Shown: piece after piece, positions 26,434-34,706 of the stretch
Layout of the letters: every line of letters begins with the position of its first letter
How positions within the stretch are numbered: position 1 is the stretch's first letter
NCBI GenBank assembly: GCA_049323455.1
Contig: JBMONF010000018.1
Coordinates: 1-64,000, forward strand
Origin: Hypericibacter sp049323455
Lineage (GTDB): Bacteria; Pseudomonadota; Alphaproteobacteria; Dongiales; Dongiaceae
Length of the DNA: 64,000 nucleotides
Direction: 5' to 3'
Notes under the pieces: model-generated
Told to the model about the DNA's origin: nothing
Databases searched by the model: none
What the model saw: only the letters and a program-made list of their open reading frames with translations
Position numbers and translations under genes: made by a program

Positions 26434-27642
26434 GTGGCAACGGTCATAGGGGGCCGCGCTACAGTACCGCTCGGTGTCATCTTCTCCGTTACGGGCTCCT
26501 ATGGGACCGTCGGACAGGAGATGCTGAACGGCGCCCTGCTCGCTCTCGAAGAGGTCAACGAGCGGCGCGAATTCGGATTCACATTCGAGCCGATCGTCTG
26601 CAACCCGGCCGGCGAGACGACAGCCTATCGGACGCAGTGCGAGAACATCCTTCGTAACCGGACCGTTCGACATATCCTCGGCTGCTACACCTCTTCGAGC
26701 CGAAAGGAAGTCATCCCGGCTATCGAGAAGTTCGATGCGCTGCTCTGGTACCCGTCACATTACGAAGGGTTCGAGAGCAGCAATAACGTCATCTATACCG
26801 GCGCCTCGCCTAACCAGCACATCGTCCCGCTCCTGCGCTATATGTTGCGAGAGCGCGGGTCTCGCGTCTACTGCGTCGGTTCCAACTACATCTGGGCCTG
26901 GGAGAACAACAGGATCCTGCGCGAGATCGTGCAAGCCTGCGGCGGCGCAGTGCTGGCCGAGAAGTATCTGCCGGTTGGGTCCACCGATATCGCCCGTTTC
27001 ATCGCCGAGATCCGCGCGCTGCAGCCGGATTTCATTTTCAACACGCTGATCGGCGAATCGAGCTACGCCTTCTACCGCGCCTACGCCCGCGCCGGAGCCG
27101 CAGACGATTCGATCGGGCCCGGCAAGACACCGGTCACCAGCTGCAGCTTGTCCGAGCCGGAACTGGTCTCGATCGGACCGGAAGCCGCCGCAGGCCACAT
27201 CGCCTCCAGCGTATATTTTCAAAGCATCGAGCGAGCATCGAACCGGCGGTTCGTCGAACGGTACCGGGCGCGGTTTGGTGCGGCAAAGGTGACATCGGCC
27301 GACGCCGAGGCGTCCTATGTCGCAGTGATCCTGCTGGCAAGCGCGATGCGCGAAGCCGGCACGACCGAGATCGACCAGGTCAAGCGTGCGCTCTATGGCT
27401 GCCGGTTCGAGGCGCCTCAGGGGCCGGTGCGCGTCGACCCCGAGAACAATCACAGCTTCCTGACGCCGGCCCTGGCCATGTCGCGGTCGGATGGCCAGTT
27501 CGACATCGTTTGGACGTCCGGCGAGCCGGTGAAGCCCGATCCCTATTTGGTCTGGTTCGACGTCAACTCGTTCAAGCAAGAGACAGGACTGCCGCAGCCA
27601 AACGGGCCGCCGCGGGCCCACCTCAGAGTGGTGCCACAATGA
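26434..27642 (+). CDS. amiC: AmiC-like amide sensor/negative regulator
   Basis: A 402-residue protein with the fold of a type I periplasmic binding protein but no signal peptide: it begins VPLGVIFSVTGSYGTVGQEM within 12 residues. This is the AmiC type, which binds short amides in the cytoplasm and holds AmiR inactive until ligand is present. The GTG start at 26434 has GGGAGGG at 26422-26428. The 3' end overlaps amiR by 4 bp (ATGA), as in other amiCR pairs. It is the first gene of the amide operon, directly after the leader terminator. Confidence 0.9.
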   Translation: MATVIGGRATVPLGVIFSVTGSYGTVGQEMLNGALLALEEVNERREFGFTFEPIVCNPAGETTAYRTQCENILRNRTVRHILGCYTSSSRKEVIPAIEKFDALLWYPSHYEGFESSNNVIYTGASPNQHIVPLLRYMLRERGSRVYCVGSNYIWAWENNRILREIVQACGGAVLAEKYLPVGSTDIARFIAEIRALQPDFIFNTLIGESSYAFYRAYARAGAADDSIGPGKTPVTSCSLSEPELVSIGPEAAAGHIASSVYFQSIERASNRRFVERYRARFGAAKVTSADAEASYVAVILLASAMREAGTTEIDQVKRALYGCRFEAPQGPVRVDPENNHSFLTPALAMSRSDGQFDIVWTSGEPVKPDPYLVWFDVNSFKQETGLPQPNGPPRAHLRVVPQ

Positions 27643-28277
27643 AGCTGCGAATTCCGAATTTCCGGGGGCAGCGCGCCCTCGTCCTTCATCCGCACGATCG
27701 CAACTGCAAGGCGATCGTGGAGCAGTTGGAACGGTTGGGCGTTTCCGTCGAAGTCAGATGGCCGGCCGAGGCGGTGACGACGGACGGCACCGACATGCTG
27801 TTCCTGGATTCGGACCTCGGCTTCGACGGGCTGTTCAGCTGGAAGGCGGGTCACGCCGCCGTGCCGATCATCGCGGTTCTGGGCTCGGAGGCGCCAGGCC
27901 GGATCGAGTGGACGCTGTCTCAGGAACCGTCGGCCTGTCTGCTGAAGCCGATCGGATCGACCGGCGTCTTCGCCGCGCTCTCCATCGCCTTCCACAACTT
28001 CGCCCTCAAGCATGCGCGCGAAGAGACGCTCCATCGGTTGGAGGAGCGATTGCAGATGCGCGCCCTCGTCCTGCGCGCGGCTGTCGTGCTGATGAAGCGC
28101 CACGACATCAATGACGAAGAAGCGCTGCATCTGCTGCGCGCGGAGAGCATGCGCCGGCGCCTGAGCCTGGAAGCCATGAGCGCACTGGTCGTGGAGGGAA
28201 GATGGATTCCTGCCCAACTCCGGGCATGCAAGCAACGGAGCGGGCAGGGGCGCAAGCGGGCGAACTCGTTCCAGTGA
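27639..28277 (+). CDS. amiR: AmiR-like ANTAR antitermination regulator
   Basis: A 212-residue protein of the AmiR/NasT type. It has an N-terminal pseudo-receiver domain (RALVLHPHDRNCKAIVEQLE; FLDSDLGFDG where a phosphorylated Asp motif would sit), a coiled coil (about 120-150) and a C-terminal ANTAR domain (AVVLMKRHDINDEEALHLLR, then ESMRRRLSLEAMSALVVEG). ANTAR binds leader RNA to stop terminator formation. The ATG overlaps the amiC stop, matching the known AmiC-AmiR complex. Its likely target is the leader at 26335-26409. A 76-nt gap without a terminator separates it from the transporter genes. Confidence 0.9.
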   Translation: MKLRIPNFRGQRALVLHPHDRNCKAIVEQLERLGVSVEVRWPAEAVTTDGTDMLFLDSDLGFDGLFSWKAGHAAVPIIAVLGSEAPGRIEWTLSQEPSACLLKPIGSTGVFAALSIAFHNFALKHAREETLHRLEERLQMRALVLRAAVVLMKRHDINDEEALHLLRAESMRRRLSLEAMSALVVEGRWIPAQLRACKQRSGQGRKRANSFQ

Positions 28278-28353
28278 ACAGACCGCAGCGCACGAAGGGA
28301 GTCGATGAACCAAGGGCGTTGTTACAGCCAAACACACAGGAGAGGGGGCACCC

Positions 28354-29889
28354 ATGAGCGGCAAGGATGGTATTGATCGGGAAAAGACGGCCGTCGCGAC
28401 CAGCGCGGAGGACGGGCAGGAGCGAACCGGCTCGGGATTGCTGATCCCGCGCCGAACGCTCATACAAGGTGCGAGCGCCGCCATCGCGGCCGCAACGATC
28501 CTCAAGAACATCCGTCCCACGGCGGCCGCCACCACCGGCCCGGTCAAGATGGGTTTTATCGAGGATTATTCGGGGAATCTGGCCGTCTACGGGCTGCAGA
28601 AGCTGCATGCGGCGCAATTGGCGGTGAAGGAGATCAACGAGGGAAAGACGCTGAAGGGCAGCCCGGCGATCGGCGCCGGCGGCATGAGCGTCATGGCACA
28701 ATATGCCGGCCGAGCCCCCACGATAGGCCGGACCGGAACCGATCTGCCGGTCGTCGACGACGGCGGTCCGAAGAACGGCGCGAGCACCGCCTTTGTCGAG
28801 GATCCGGATATCCTGATCGACTCGGGCGACAAGGGAATTCTGGGCCGCGAGCTGCAGCTGATCTCTCCGGACGGTCAGAGCAACAATGCCATCTGGCAGC
28901 AGCTTGCGCGCAAACTCATTCAGGAAGACAAGATCGATGTGCTCGTCGCCGGCTTCGCCAGTGCCGAGCGCGAGGCGATCAGGCCGATCGTCGATCAATT
29001 CAAGCAGCTCTACTTCTATACGAACCAGTACGAGGGCGGCGTGGCCGACGCCTATACCTTCTGCACCGGTCCGGTCTGCGAGCAGCAGGTCATCCCGGGC
29101 GTGCAGTACATGGTCGAGAAGTTCGGGCCGCGCGGTTACACCATCGCTGCCGATTACAATTTCGGCCAACTAACCGCCGCATGGACCCGCGCTTTCGCGC
29201 CGCTCGTCGGCGGACAGATCATCGGCGAGGAATTCATCCCGCTGTCGGTATCGGAATTCAGCACGGTGATCGCACGCATCCAGGAGGCGAAGCCGGACTG
29301 GGTGATGACGCTCCTGGTCGGGCAGAACCATCACAATTACTACCCGCAGGCGGCGGCGGCCGGGCTCAAATTCCCGATGGTGTCCACGGTCAACATGGCG
29401 CAGGGATATGAGCATCGGCGTTTCGCTCCCCCATCCCTTGCAAACATGCACAACGCCATTCAGTACCAGCTGGAGGTGCCGACGCCGAGGAACCGGGCCT
29501 TCGTCAAACGCTGGATGGAGATGTTCCCCGAGGACCAGTACATCGGCGAGATGGCGCAGAACACCTATTTCACCATCCATCTCTATGCCAAGGCGGCACG
29601 CCTTGCCGGCACGACGGACCAGGAGACGGTGCGCCAGGCGCTGCATCTCGGCTGGTCGATCGAGGCCCCGGAAGGCGCCGTCTTCCTCGAGCCCGGGACA
29701 CATCACTGCGCCCATTACATTCGCCTGGCGACGACCAACGAGAACCACGATGTGATTTTCGTGCGCGAATGGCCGATGATCCAGGCCTGGTGGCTGCAGC
29801 GCCTGGGCGTCAATCTGGTCCGGAACCCGGAGTTCAAGCAATATGTGCCGGACGAGGATCCCTATTTCTCCATGTTCCTGAAGAAGTAG
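28354..29889 (+). CDS. Amide/urea-type ABC transporter substrate-binding protein, Tat-exported
   Basis: A 511-residue periplasmic binding protein of the urea/short-chain amide group (UrtA/FmdD-like, related to AmiC). PRRTLIQGASAAIAAATIL at residues 32-50 is a Tat signal. The mature part starts VKMGFIEDYSGNLAVYG. It is about 60-80 residues longer than usual, because an extra stretch at about residues 100-163 lies between the first helix and the conserved GRELQLISPDGQ. A GGAGAGGGGG sequence precedes the ATG. A stable hairpin follows the gene, and the permease and ATPase genes come next. Confidence 0.9.
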   Translation: MSGKDGIDREKTAVATSAEDGQERTGSGLLIPRRTLIQGASAAIAAATILKNIRPTAAATTGPVKMGFIEDYSGNLAVYGLQKLHAAQLAVKEINEGKTLKGSPAIGAGGMSVMAQYAGRAPTIGRTGTDLPVVDDGGPKNGASTAFVEDPDILIDSGDKGILGRELQLISPDGQSNNAIWQQLARKLIQEDKIDVLVAGFASAEREAIRPIVDQFKQLYFYTNQYEGGVADAYTFCTGPVCEQQVIPGVQYMVEKFGPRGYTIAADYNFGQLTAAWTRAFAPLVGGQIIGEEFIPLSVSEFSTVIARIQEAKPDWVMTLLVGQNHHNYYPQAAAAGLKFPMVSTVNMAQGYEHRRFAPPSLANMHNAIQYQLEVPTPRNRAFVKRWMEMFPEDQYIGEMAQNTYFTIHLYAKAARLAGTTDQETVRQALHLGWSIEAPEGAVFLEPGTHHCAHYIRLATTNENHDVIFVREWPMIQAWWLQRLGVNLVRNPEFKQYVPDEDPYFSMFLKK

Positions 29890-29906
29890 ATCCGATCTGC
29901 ATCCAC

Positions 29907-29945
29907 GAGGGGGCCGTGATCGGGATCGGGTTGTACGGCCCCCTC
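29907..29945 (+). promoter_or_regulatory. Intercistronic hairpin after the binding-protein gene
   Basis: A perfect 11-bp stem (GAGGGGGCCGT / ACGGCCCCCTC) around a 17-nt loop, with no T-run after it. Placed between a binding-protein gene and its permease, it probably stabilises the upstream mRNA or lowers downstream expression. Confidence 0.65.
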
Positions 29946-30009
29946 GAAACGTCTTGGGCCGGCGGTGACATGCCGGCCCCGACGCCATCGATGAGCGGGG
30001 CGAGCAGAC

Positions 30010-30900
30010 ATGGATAGCTTCGGCCTGGCTGTCAGCATCGTCTACCAGTTCGGCGCCAACGCGGCGTTCCTCCTGATTTCGGCGATCGGGTTGATCGTCA
30101 TCCTCGGGATGATGAACATCATCAACCTGGCCCACGGCGAGCTGATGATGATGGGCGCCTATACCGCCACGATCGCGTTTCATCGCGGCGTTCCCTTTCC
30201 TGTGGCCGTCCTGCTGAGTTTCGTGGTCGTGGCCGTTGTCGGCATCGTCATGGAGAGGCTGATCGTGCGACGGTTCTACGGGCGTGAGCTCGGCGCGCTG
30301 GTCGTCACCTGGGGGATCAGCTTGCTGCTCGCCCAGGGAACGCTGTTGATCTTCGGCCCGTTCATGCCGGCCATCGCCATTCCGGGCGGTTCGTTGGCGC
30401 TTGGACGGTATTCTTTCTCGGTCTACTGGCTGGCCCTGATCGTGATCTGCATCCTCCTGATCCTGGCGCTCTGGTGGATCTACACGAAGACGACTTTCGG
30501 CCTGCAGTCGCGGGCGACGATGCAGAACGCGGCAATGGCCAGGGCGCTCGGAGTCGATACCGACAGGATCTACATGCTGACGTTCGGACTGGGCGCGGGG
30601 CTCGCCGGCGTCAGCGGCGCACTGATCGCGCCCACCGTGTCGATCGCGCCTTTCATGGGCCAGCAATTCGTGGCGCCGGCCTTCATCACCGTGGTTGTCG
30701 GTGGAGGTGCCAACGTGCTTGCCGGCGCGCTCGGGAGCAGCGCCCTGCTCGCTCTGGTCAAGACCCCGGTCGGCATGCTGTTCGGGGCGTTCCTCGGCAC
30801 CGTCGCGCTATTGCTGGCGGCGCTCATCATCATCCGGCTGATGCCGAACGGCATTTCCGCCTATCTCCAAAAGCTGCTGGAAAGGCGCATCGACCGATGA
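30010..30900 (+). CDS. Amide/urea ABC transporter permease 1 (LivH/UrtB type)
   Basis: A 296-residue inner-membrane permease with about 8 hydrophobic segments. The branched-chain type family block GMMNIINLAHGELMMMGAY is present. It resembles LivH/UrtB and follows the amide-type binding protein, so amide or urea import is expected. Its stop overlaps the next ATG by 4 bp. Confidence 0.9.
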   Translation: MDSFGLAVSIVYQFGANAAFLLISAIGLIVILGMMNIINLAHGELMMMGAYTATIAFHRGVPFPVAVLLSFVVVAVVGIVMERLIVRRFYGRELGALVVTWGISLLLAQGTLLIFGPFMPAIAIPGGSLALGRYSFSVYWLALIVICILLILALWWIYTKTTFGLQSRATMQNAAMARALGVDTDRIYMLTFGLGAGLAGVSGALIAPTVSIAPFMGQQFVAPAFITVVVGGGANVLAGALGSSALLALVKTPVGMLFGAFLGTVALLLAALIIIRLMPNGISAYLQKLLERRIDR

Positions 30901-31961
30901 CCGCGGCACGCACCATGTGGAGCCTGATAAGGCTGCTGAACGGCACCGAGGATATCGGCCATTCGAAATGGTTCTGGTCGGCCGCAACGGTCGTCCTGCT
31001 CGGTTTTGCGCTTCTGCCTGTCTGGATGTCGGAGTTCGGCGCATACAACGTCGCCTATTACCTCCTCAACATTCCGCTCGCGTTGGGCCTGTGCATGCTG
31101 TGGGGTTATTGCGGCGTATTGAGCTTCGGCCAGGTGGCGTATTTCGGCATTGCCGGATACACCTACGGCACTATTGCCGGCAACATGATGGCGAGCCCGT
31201 GGGGAGCGTTGATCGGATCCGTGGGCGGCCTGGCGGCGGCGGCCCTGGTCGGCCTCGTCTTCGGCTATGTCGTGTTCTTCGCCCGGGTGCAGAACTGGAT
31301 CGTGCCGATCCTGACGCTGGTTTTCACGCTTCTGCTCGAGACGTTCCTCGGCCAGACGGCTGGCTATCAGTGGCGCATCGGCAGCGTCCAGCTCGGGGGA
31401 TACAACGGCATGACCGCGATTCCGTCATTTCAACTCGGCGGAATCGTGTTCATGGGCTATCCGTTCTACTATTTCGCCCTCGTCGTCACCCTGCTTTGCT
31501 ATCTGGCCTGCCGGCTGCTGGTGAACTCCCATCGGGGCAAGGTCATGCTGGCCTTGCGCGAGGATCCGCTGCGCACGGAGTTGCTGGGCTACGACATTCG
31601 CGCCTATCAGCTGCTGGTCTTCGTGCTGTCGACGGTGCTGGCCGGCATCAGCGGCCTGCTTTACGTGCAGTGGGGCAACTACATTACGCCGTCGCAGGTC
31701 GGATTGCTGCAGGCGGCACTGCCCGTGATCTGGGTCGCCGTCGGCGGCCGCCACAGCCTCTTGGCGGTGGTGGTGTCGACCTATTTGCTCAATTGGCTCA
31801 ACTACTCGCTCTCGACCGCCGGAAACCAGTATGCGCCGGTGATCATGGGAAGCCTGCTGGTTGTCGTGATGCTGTTCTTCCCGAACGGGATCATTGTCAC
31901 ATTGACGAGCTTGTGGCGACCGGTCGGTCGCGTGGGAATGCGCGCGGTGGGCGAGAAGTGA
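30897..31961 (+). CDS. Amide/urea ABC transporter permease 2 (LivM/UrtC type)
   Basis: A 354-residue permease with about 9-10 hydrophobic segments and the LivM-type block LWGYCGVLSFGQVAYFGIAG. The ATG at 30897 overlaps the previous stop. It pairs with permease 1 to form the membrane channel of the importer. The frame extends further upstream inside permease 1, but the overlapping ATG is the natural start. Confidence 0.9.
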   Translation: MTAARTMWSLIRLLNGTEDIGHSKWFWSAATVVLLGFALLPVWMSEFGAYNVAYYLLNIPLALGLCMLWGYCGVLSFGQVAYFGIAGYTYGTIAGNMMASPWGALIGSVGGLAAAALVGLVFGYVVFFARVQNWIVPILTLVFTLLLETFLGQTAGYQWRIGSVQLGGYNGMTAIPSFQLGGIVFMGYPFYYFALVVTLLCYLACRLLVNSHRGKVMLALREDPLRTELLGYDIRAYQLLVFVLSTVLAGISGLLYVQWGNYITPSQVGLLQAALPVIWVAVGGRHSLLAVVVSTYLLNWLNYSLSTAGNQYAPVIMGSLLVVVMLFFPNGIIVTLTSLWRPVGRVGMRAVGEK

Positions 31962-31966
31962 CGCCG

Positions 31967-32692
31967 ATGGAACCCGACACCGTGTTGCGCACCGAGCGAC
32001 TGCAGAAAAGGTTTGGCGGCGTGGTCGCCGCAGACAATGTCGATCTTGCCGTGAAGCGGCGCGAGTTGCATTGCATCATCGGACCCAACGGAGCGGGAAA
32101 GTCCACGCTGTTCGCCCTGCTTTGCGGAATCTATCGTCCCGACGAGGGCCGCATCTTCTTCGAAGACAAGGAGATCACGCAGTTTTCCGCCTACCGGCGA
32201 GTCCGGGAAGGCCTCGGCATGACATTTCAGACGAACCGCGCCTACCACAATCTGTCGATCAGGCAGAATCTCGAGATACCGATGAAGATCTCGCGCACCA
32301 CGGCGTCCGAGGCCGCTGCGGAGCGTCTCGGTTACGCACTCGAACTCTTCCAGATCGATGCGCAGAGCGAGCGCGCCGCCCGGGAGCTGCCGCACCACAA
32401 ACTGCAATGGCTCGAGATTCTGATGGTGCTCGCGTCGGGGCCGGAAGTGCTGCTCCTGGACGAACCGACCGCCGGCATGTCGCCGGAAGAGACGATGCAC
32501 ACCGCGCGGGTGCTGCAACATTTGAATAGCAAGGATCTGACCGTGGTCGTCGTGGAGCACGACATCGCGTTCGTGCGCGAGGTGGCGCAGATCGTGACCG
32601 TGCTGCATCAGGGCCGTATTTTCGCCCAGGGCACGATCGACGACATCACGGCCCACGACGACGTTCGCAGGATTTATCTGGGGCGCGCCTGA
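31967..32692 (+). CDS. Amide/urea ABC transporter ATPase 1 (LivG/UrtD type)
   Basis: A 241-residue ABC ATPase with Walker A GPNGAGKST and Walker B VLLLDEPTAGMSPEE. The region where the LSGG signature should be reads RELPHHKLQWLEI, an unusual form seen in some LivG-type proteins. Start at the ATG at 31967; a GTG at 31958 overlapping the preceding stop by 4 bp is also possible. It energises import with the next gene. Confidence 0.9.
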   Translation: MEPDTVLRTERLQKRFGGVVAADNVDLAVKRRELHCIIGPNGAGKSTLFALLCGIYRPDEGRIFFEDKEITQFSAYRRVREGLGMTFQTNRAYHNLSIRQNLEIPMKISRTTASEAAAERLGYALELFQIDAQSERAARELPHHKLQWLEILMVLASGPEVLLLDEPTAGMSPEETMHTARVLQHLNSKDLTVVVVEHDIAFVREVAQIVTVLHQGRIFAQGTIDDITAHDDVRRIYLGRA

Positions 32693-32695
32693 ATC

Positions 32696-33403
32696 ATGAG
32701 CTCGGTGCTCTCCACCACCGATCTGCGATCCGGCTATGCGACCGGCGACGTGCTGCAGGGGGTCAGCATCACGGTCGAGGCGGGCGAAGTGGTCGGCGTC
32801 CTCGGGCGCAACGGCGTCGGCAAGAGCACGCTCATGCGCACCTTGATCGGCCTGCTGGGGGTGAGGGCCGGCCGCATCCTGTTTCAAGGAGAGGACGTCA
32901 CGCACGACAGCGCCAATCGGCGCGCGCGGCGCGGCATAGGCTATGTTCCCCAGGGGCGGGAGATATTTCCGCACATGTCCGTGGAGGACAATCTGCGGAT
33001 GGGCGGCTTCATCAACGAAGGCCGGTCGACCCCCGATTTCGACCTGGTTCACGGCTATTTCCCCTTTCTCAAGGAGCGGCGCGCGCAGCGCGGGGGAACG
33101 CTCAGCGGCGGCCAGCAGGAAATGCTGGCCATCGCGCGCGCACTCATCAATCAGCCGAAGATCCTGCTGCTCGACGAACCCAGCGACGGCGTCCAACCCA
33201 GCATCGTCGAGGAGATCGGCAACATCATTATCGACCTGAATGGCAAGCGCGGTCTGCCCGTGCTGATCGTCGAGCAGAATATCGATCTGGTTCAGAAGGT
33301 GGCGACGAGGGCCTATGTGCTGGACAAAGGCCGCGTCGTGCGGACGCTCGCTCGCGACGAACTGCGGAATACCGAGCGGTTGGCCGCATTTCTGGCGATC
33401 TGA
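32696..33403 (+). CDS. Amide/urea ABC transporter ATPase 2 (LivF/UrtE type)
   Basis: A 235-residue ABC ATPase with Walker A GRNGVGKST, signature LSGGQQEMLAIARAL and Walker B KILLLDEPSDGVQP. The GxNGxGKTT variant and the LivF-like length mark the second ATPase of branched-chain-type importers. It starts 3 nt after ATPase 1 and is followed 50 nt later by the amidase gene, so the five transporter genes and the enzyme form one operon. Confidence 0.92.
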   Translation: MSSVLSTTDLRSGYATGDVLQGVSITVEAGEVVGVLGRNGVGKSTLMRTLIGLLGVRAGRILFQGEDVTHDSANRRARRGIGYVPQGREIFPHMSVEDNLRMGGFINEGRSTPDFDLVHGYFPFLKERRAQRGGTLSGGQQEMLAIARALINQPKILLLDEPSDGVQPSIVEEIGNIIIDLNGKRGLPVLIVEQNIDLVQKVATRAYVLDKGRVVRTLARDELRNTERLAAFLAI

Positions 33404-33453
33404 GCGGCCGGAGCGACGAAGGCCGGTACCGGCGGCGATGGAAGGAGAGGACG

Positions 33454-34467
33454 ATGTATGAGGTCGGCTCTAAGGACACTTCGTGGATCAGCAGCTCGGT
33501 CATGGCCGTGCGCGGCGAGGGGCGCAAGCGCAAACCCAAGACGCACCACCTGACCGAACAGAAGCAGGGCAAATACCATTACACCATGGGTCCGTACTCG
33601 GATCCGGTATTGCATATCGAGCCGGGCGATCAGGTCGTGGTGGAAACGCGCGACGCCTTCGAGGGGAAGATCAAGACGCCGGCCGACAAGCCGACCCAAG
33701 TCCTCGAGATGCCTTATCTGAACCCCCAAAACGGGCCGATCATGGTCGAAGGCGCCGAGAAGGGCGATGCACTTGCGGTTTATATCGAATCGATGGTGCC
33801 GCGCGGCCCCAATCCTCGTGGCACCTGCTGCATGATCCCCGAGTTCGGAGCCCTCACCGGCACTTACTACACGGCGACGCTGAACGACCCGTTGCCCGAG
33901 GTGGTCCGAAAGATCGACCTGGACGAGCAATGGGTCCATTGGAGCGATCGGGTGAAGCTGCCCTACAAGCCTCACATCGGCACGCTGAGCTGCTCGCCCG
34001 AGATCGATTCGATCAATTCCCTGACGCCGGACAACCATGGCGGCAATATGGACCTCCCGGACATGGGGCCCGGCAGCATCACCTATCTGCCGGTTCGGAC
34101 CCCGGGCGCGAGGCTGTTCATCGGCGACGCTCATGCCTGCCAAGGGGACGGCGAGGTGTGCGGCGTGGCGGTCGAATACCCCACGGTGACCACCATTCGC
34201 GTCGATCTTATCAAGGGCTGGAGCTTCGAGTGGCCGCGGCTGGAAAAGGACGACTTCATCATGGCGATCGGCAGCACGCGCCCTCTCGAGGATGCGGCGC
34301 GCATCGCCTATCGCGAGCTGATCCGCTGGATGGTCCAGGACCACGGCTTCGACAAGTGGGATGCCTACATGATGCTGAGCCAGTGCGGCATGGTTCGCCT
34401 CGGCAATTTCGTCGACCCGAAATACACCGTGGGCGCCGCCATTCGGAAGAAATACCTGGTGCGATAG
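33454..34467 (+). CDS. fmdA: Formamidase/acetamidase family amidohydrolase
   Basis: A 337-residue enzyme of the FmdA/AmdA family, which hydrolyses formamide or acetamide to ammonia and the acid. Family blocks: MGPYSDPVLHIEPGDQVVVE, PRGPNPRGTCCMIPEFGAL, HIGTLSCSPE, GGNMDLPDMGPGS and IGDAHACQGDGEVCG. A GGAGAGGACG sequence precedes the ATG. As the last gene of an operon with an amide sensor and importer, it should release ammonia from the imported substrate. It is shorter than the ~400-residue Methylophilus FmdA, and formamide versus another small amide cannot be decided. Confidence 0.9.
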   Translation: MYEVGSKDTSWISSSVMAVRGEGRKRKPKTHHLTEQKQGKYHYTMGPYSDPVLHIEPGDQVVVETRDAFEGKIKTPADKPTQVLEMPYLNPQNGPIMVEGAEKGDALAVYIESMVPRGPNPRGTCCMIPEFGALTGTYYTATLNDPLPEVVRKIDLDEQWVHWSDRVKLPYKPHIGTLSCSPEIDSINSLTPDNHGGNMDLPDMGPGSITYLPVRTPGARLFIGDAHACQGDGEVCGVAVEYPTVTTIRVDLIKGWSFEWPRLEKDDFIMAIGSTRPLEDAARIAYRELIRWMVQDHGFDKWDAYMMLSQCGMVRLGNFVDPKYTVGAAIRKKYLVR

Positions 34468-34490
34468 TCCTGCGGTTCATGCGCGCGGAC

Positions 34491-34632
34491 GATGGATGTC
34501 GACTGCGAGCGCCTTCACGGGCGAGACATAGGGCATATGCAGATGCTCGGCCGGCCGCCAGAAGCGCCAATTGGTGCGCATGCGGCCGCCAGCCGCGGCG
34601 CTCGAACCAGGCGGTGAAAGCGGGCGGCAGGG
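34491..34632 (-). pseudogene. Decayed 5' fragment of an lhr helicase gene
   Basis: On the minus strand two pieces can be translated. One, PPAFTAWFERRGWRPHAHQL (34566-34632), matches residues 11-30 of intact Lhr. The other, PAEHLHMPYVSPVKALAVDI (34491-34555), matches residues 68 onward. About 110 bp between them, carrying the Walker A motif, is deleted, and the rest of the gene is absent. DNA identity to 25921-26170 is about 85-88%. It marks the right edge of the rearranged segment, opposite the pdeM fragment at 19922. Confidence 0.85.
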
Positions 34633-34706
34633 CGGCGGGGCGTGGCCAGTCTCACAGGGCCAGACTATAACCCTGTAGGATCGTGGCGGCAGGGACCGAG
34701 GAACGC

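Noticed and set aside
28278..28353. Possible ANTAR target between amiR and the binding-protein gene
   Set aside because: No stable hairpin pair or terminator is visible in these 76 nt; the leader upstream of amiC fits far better.
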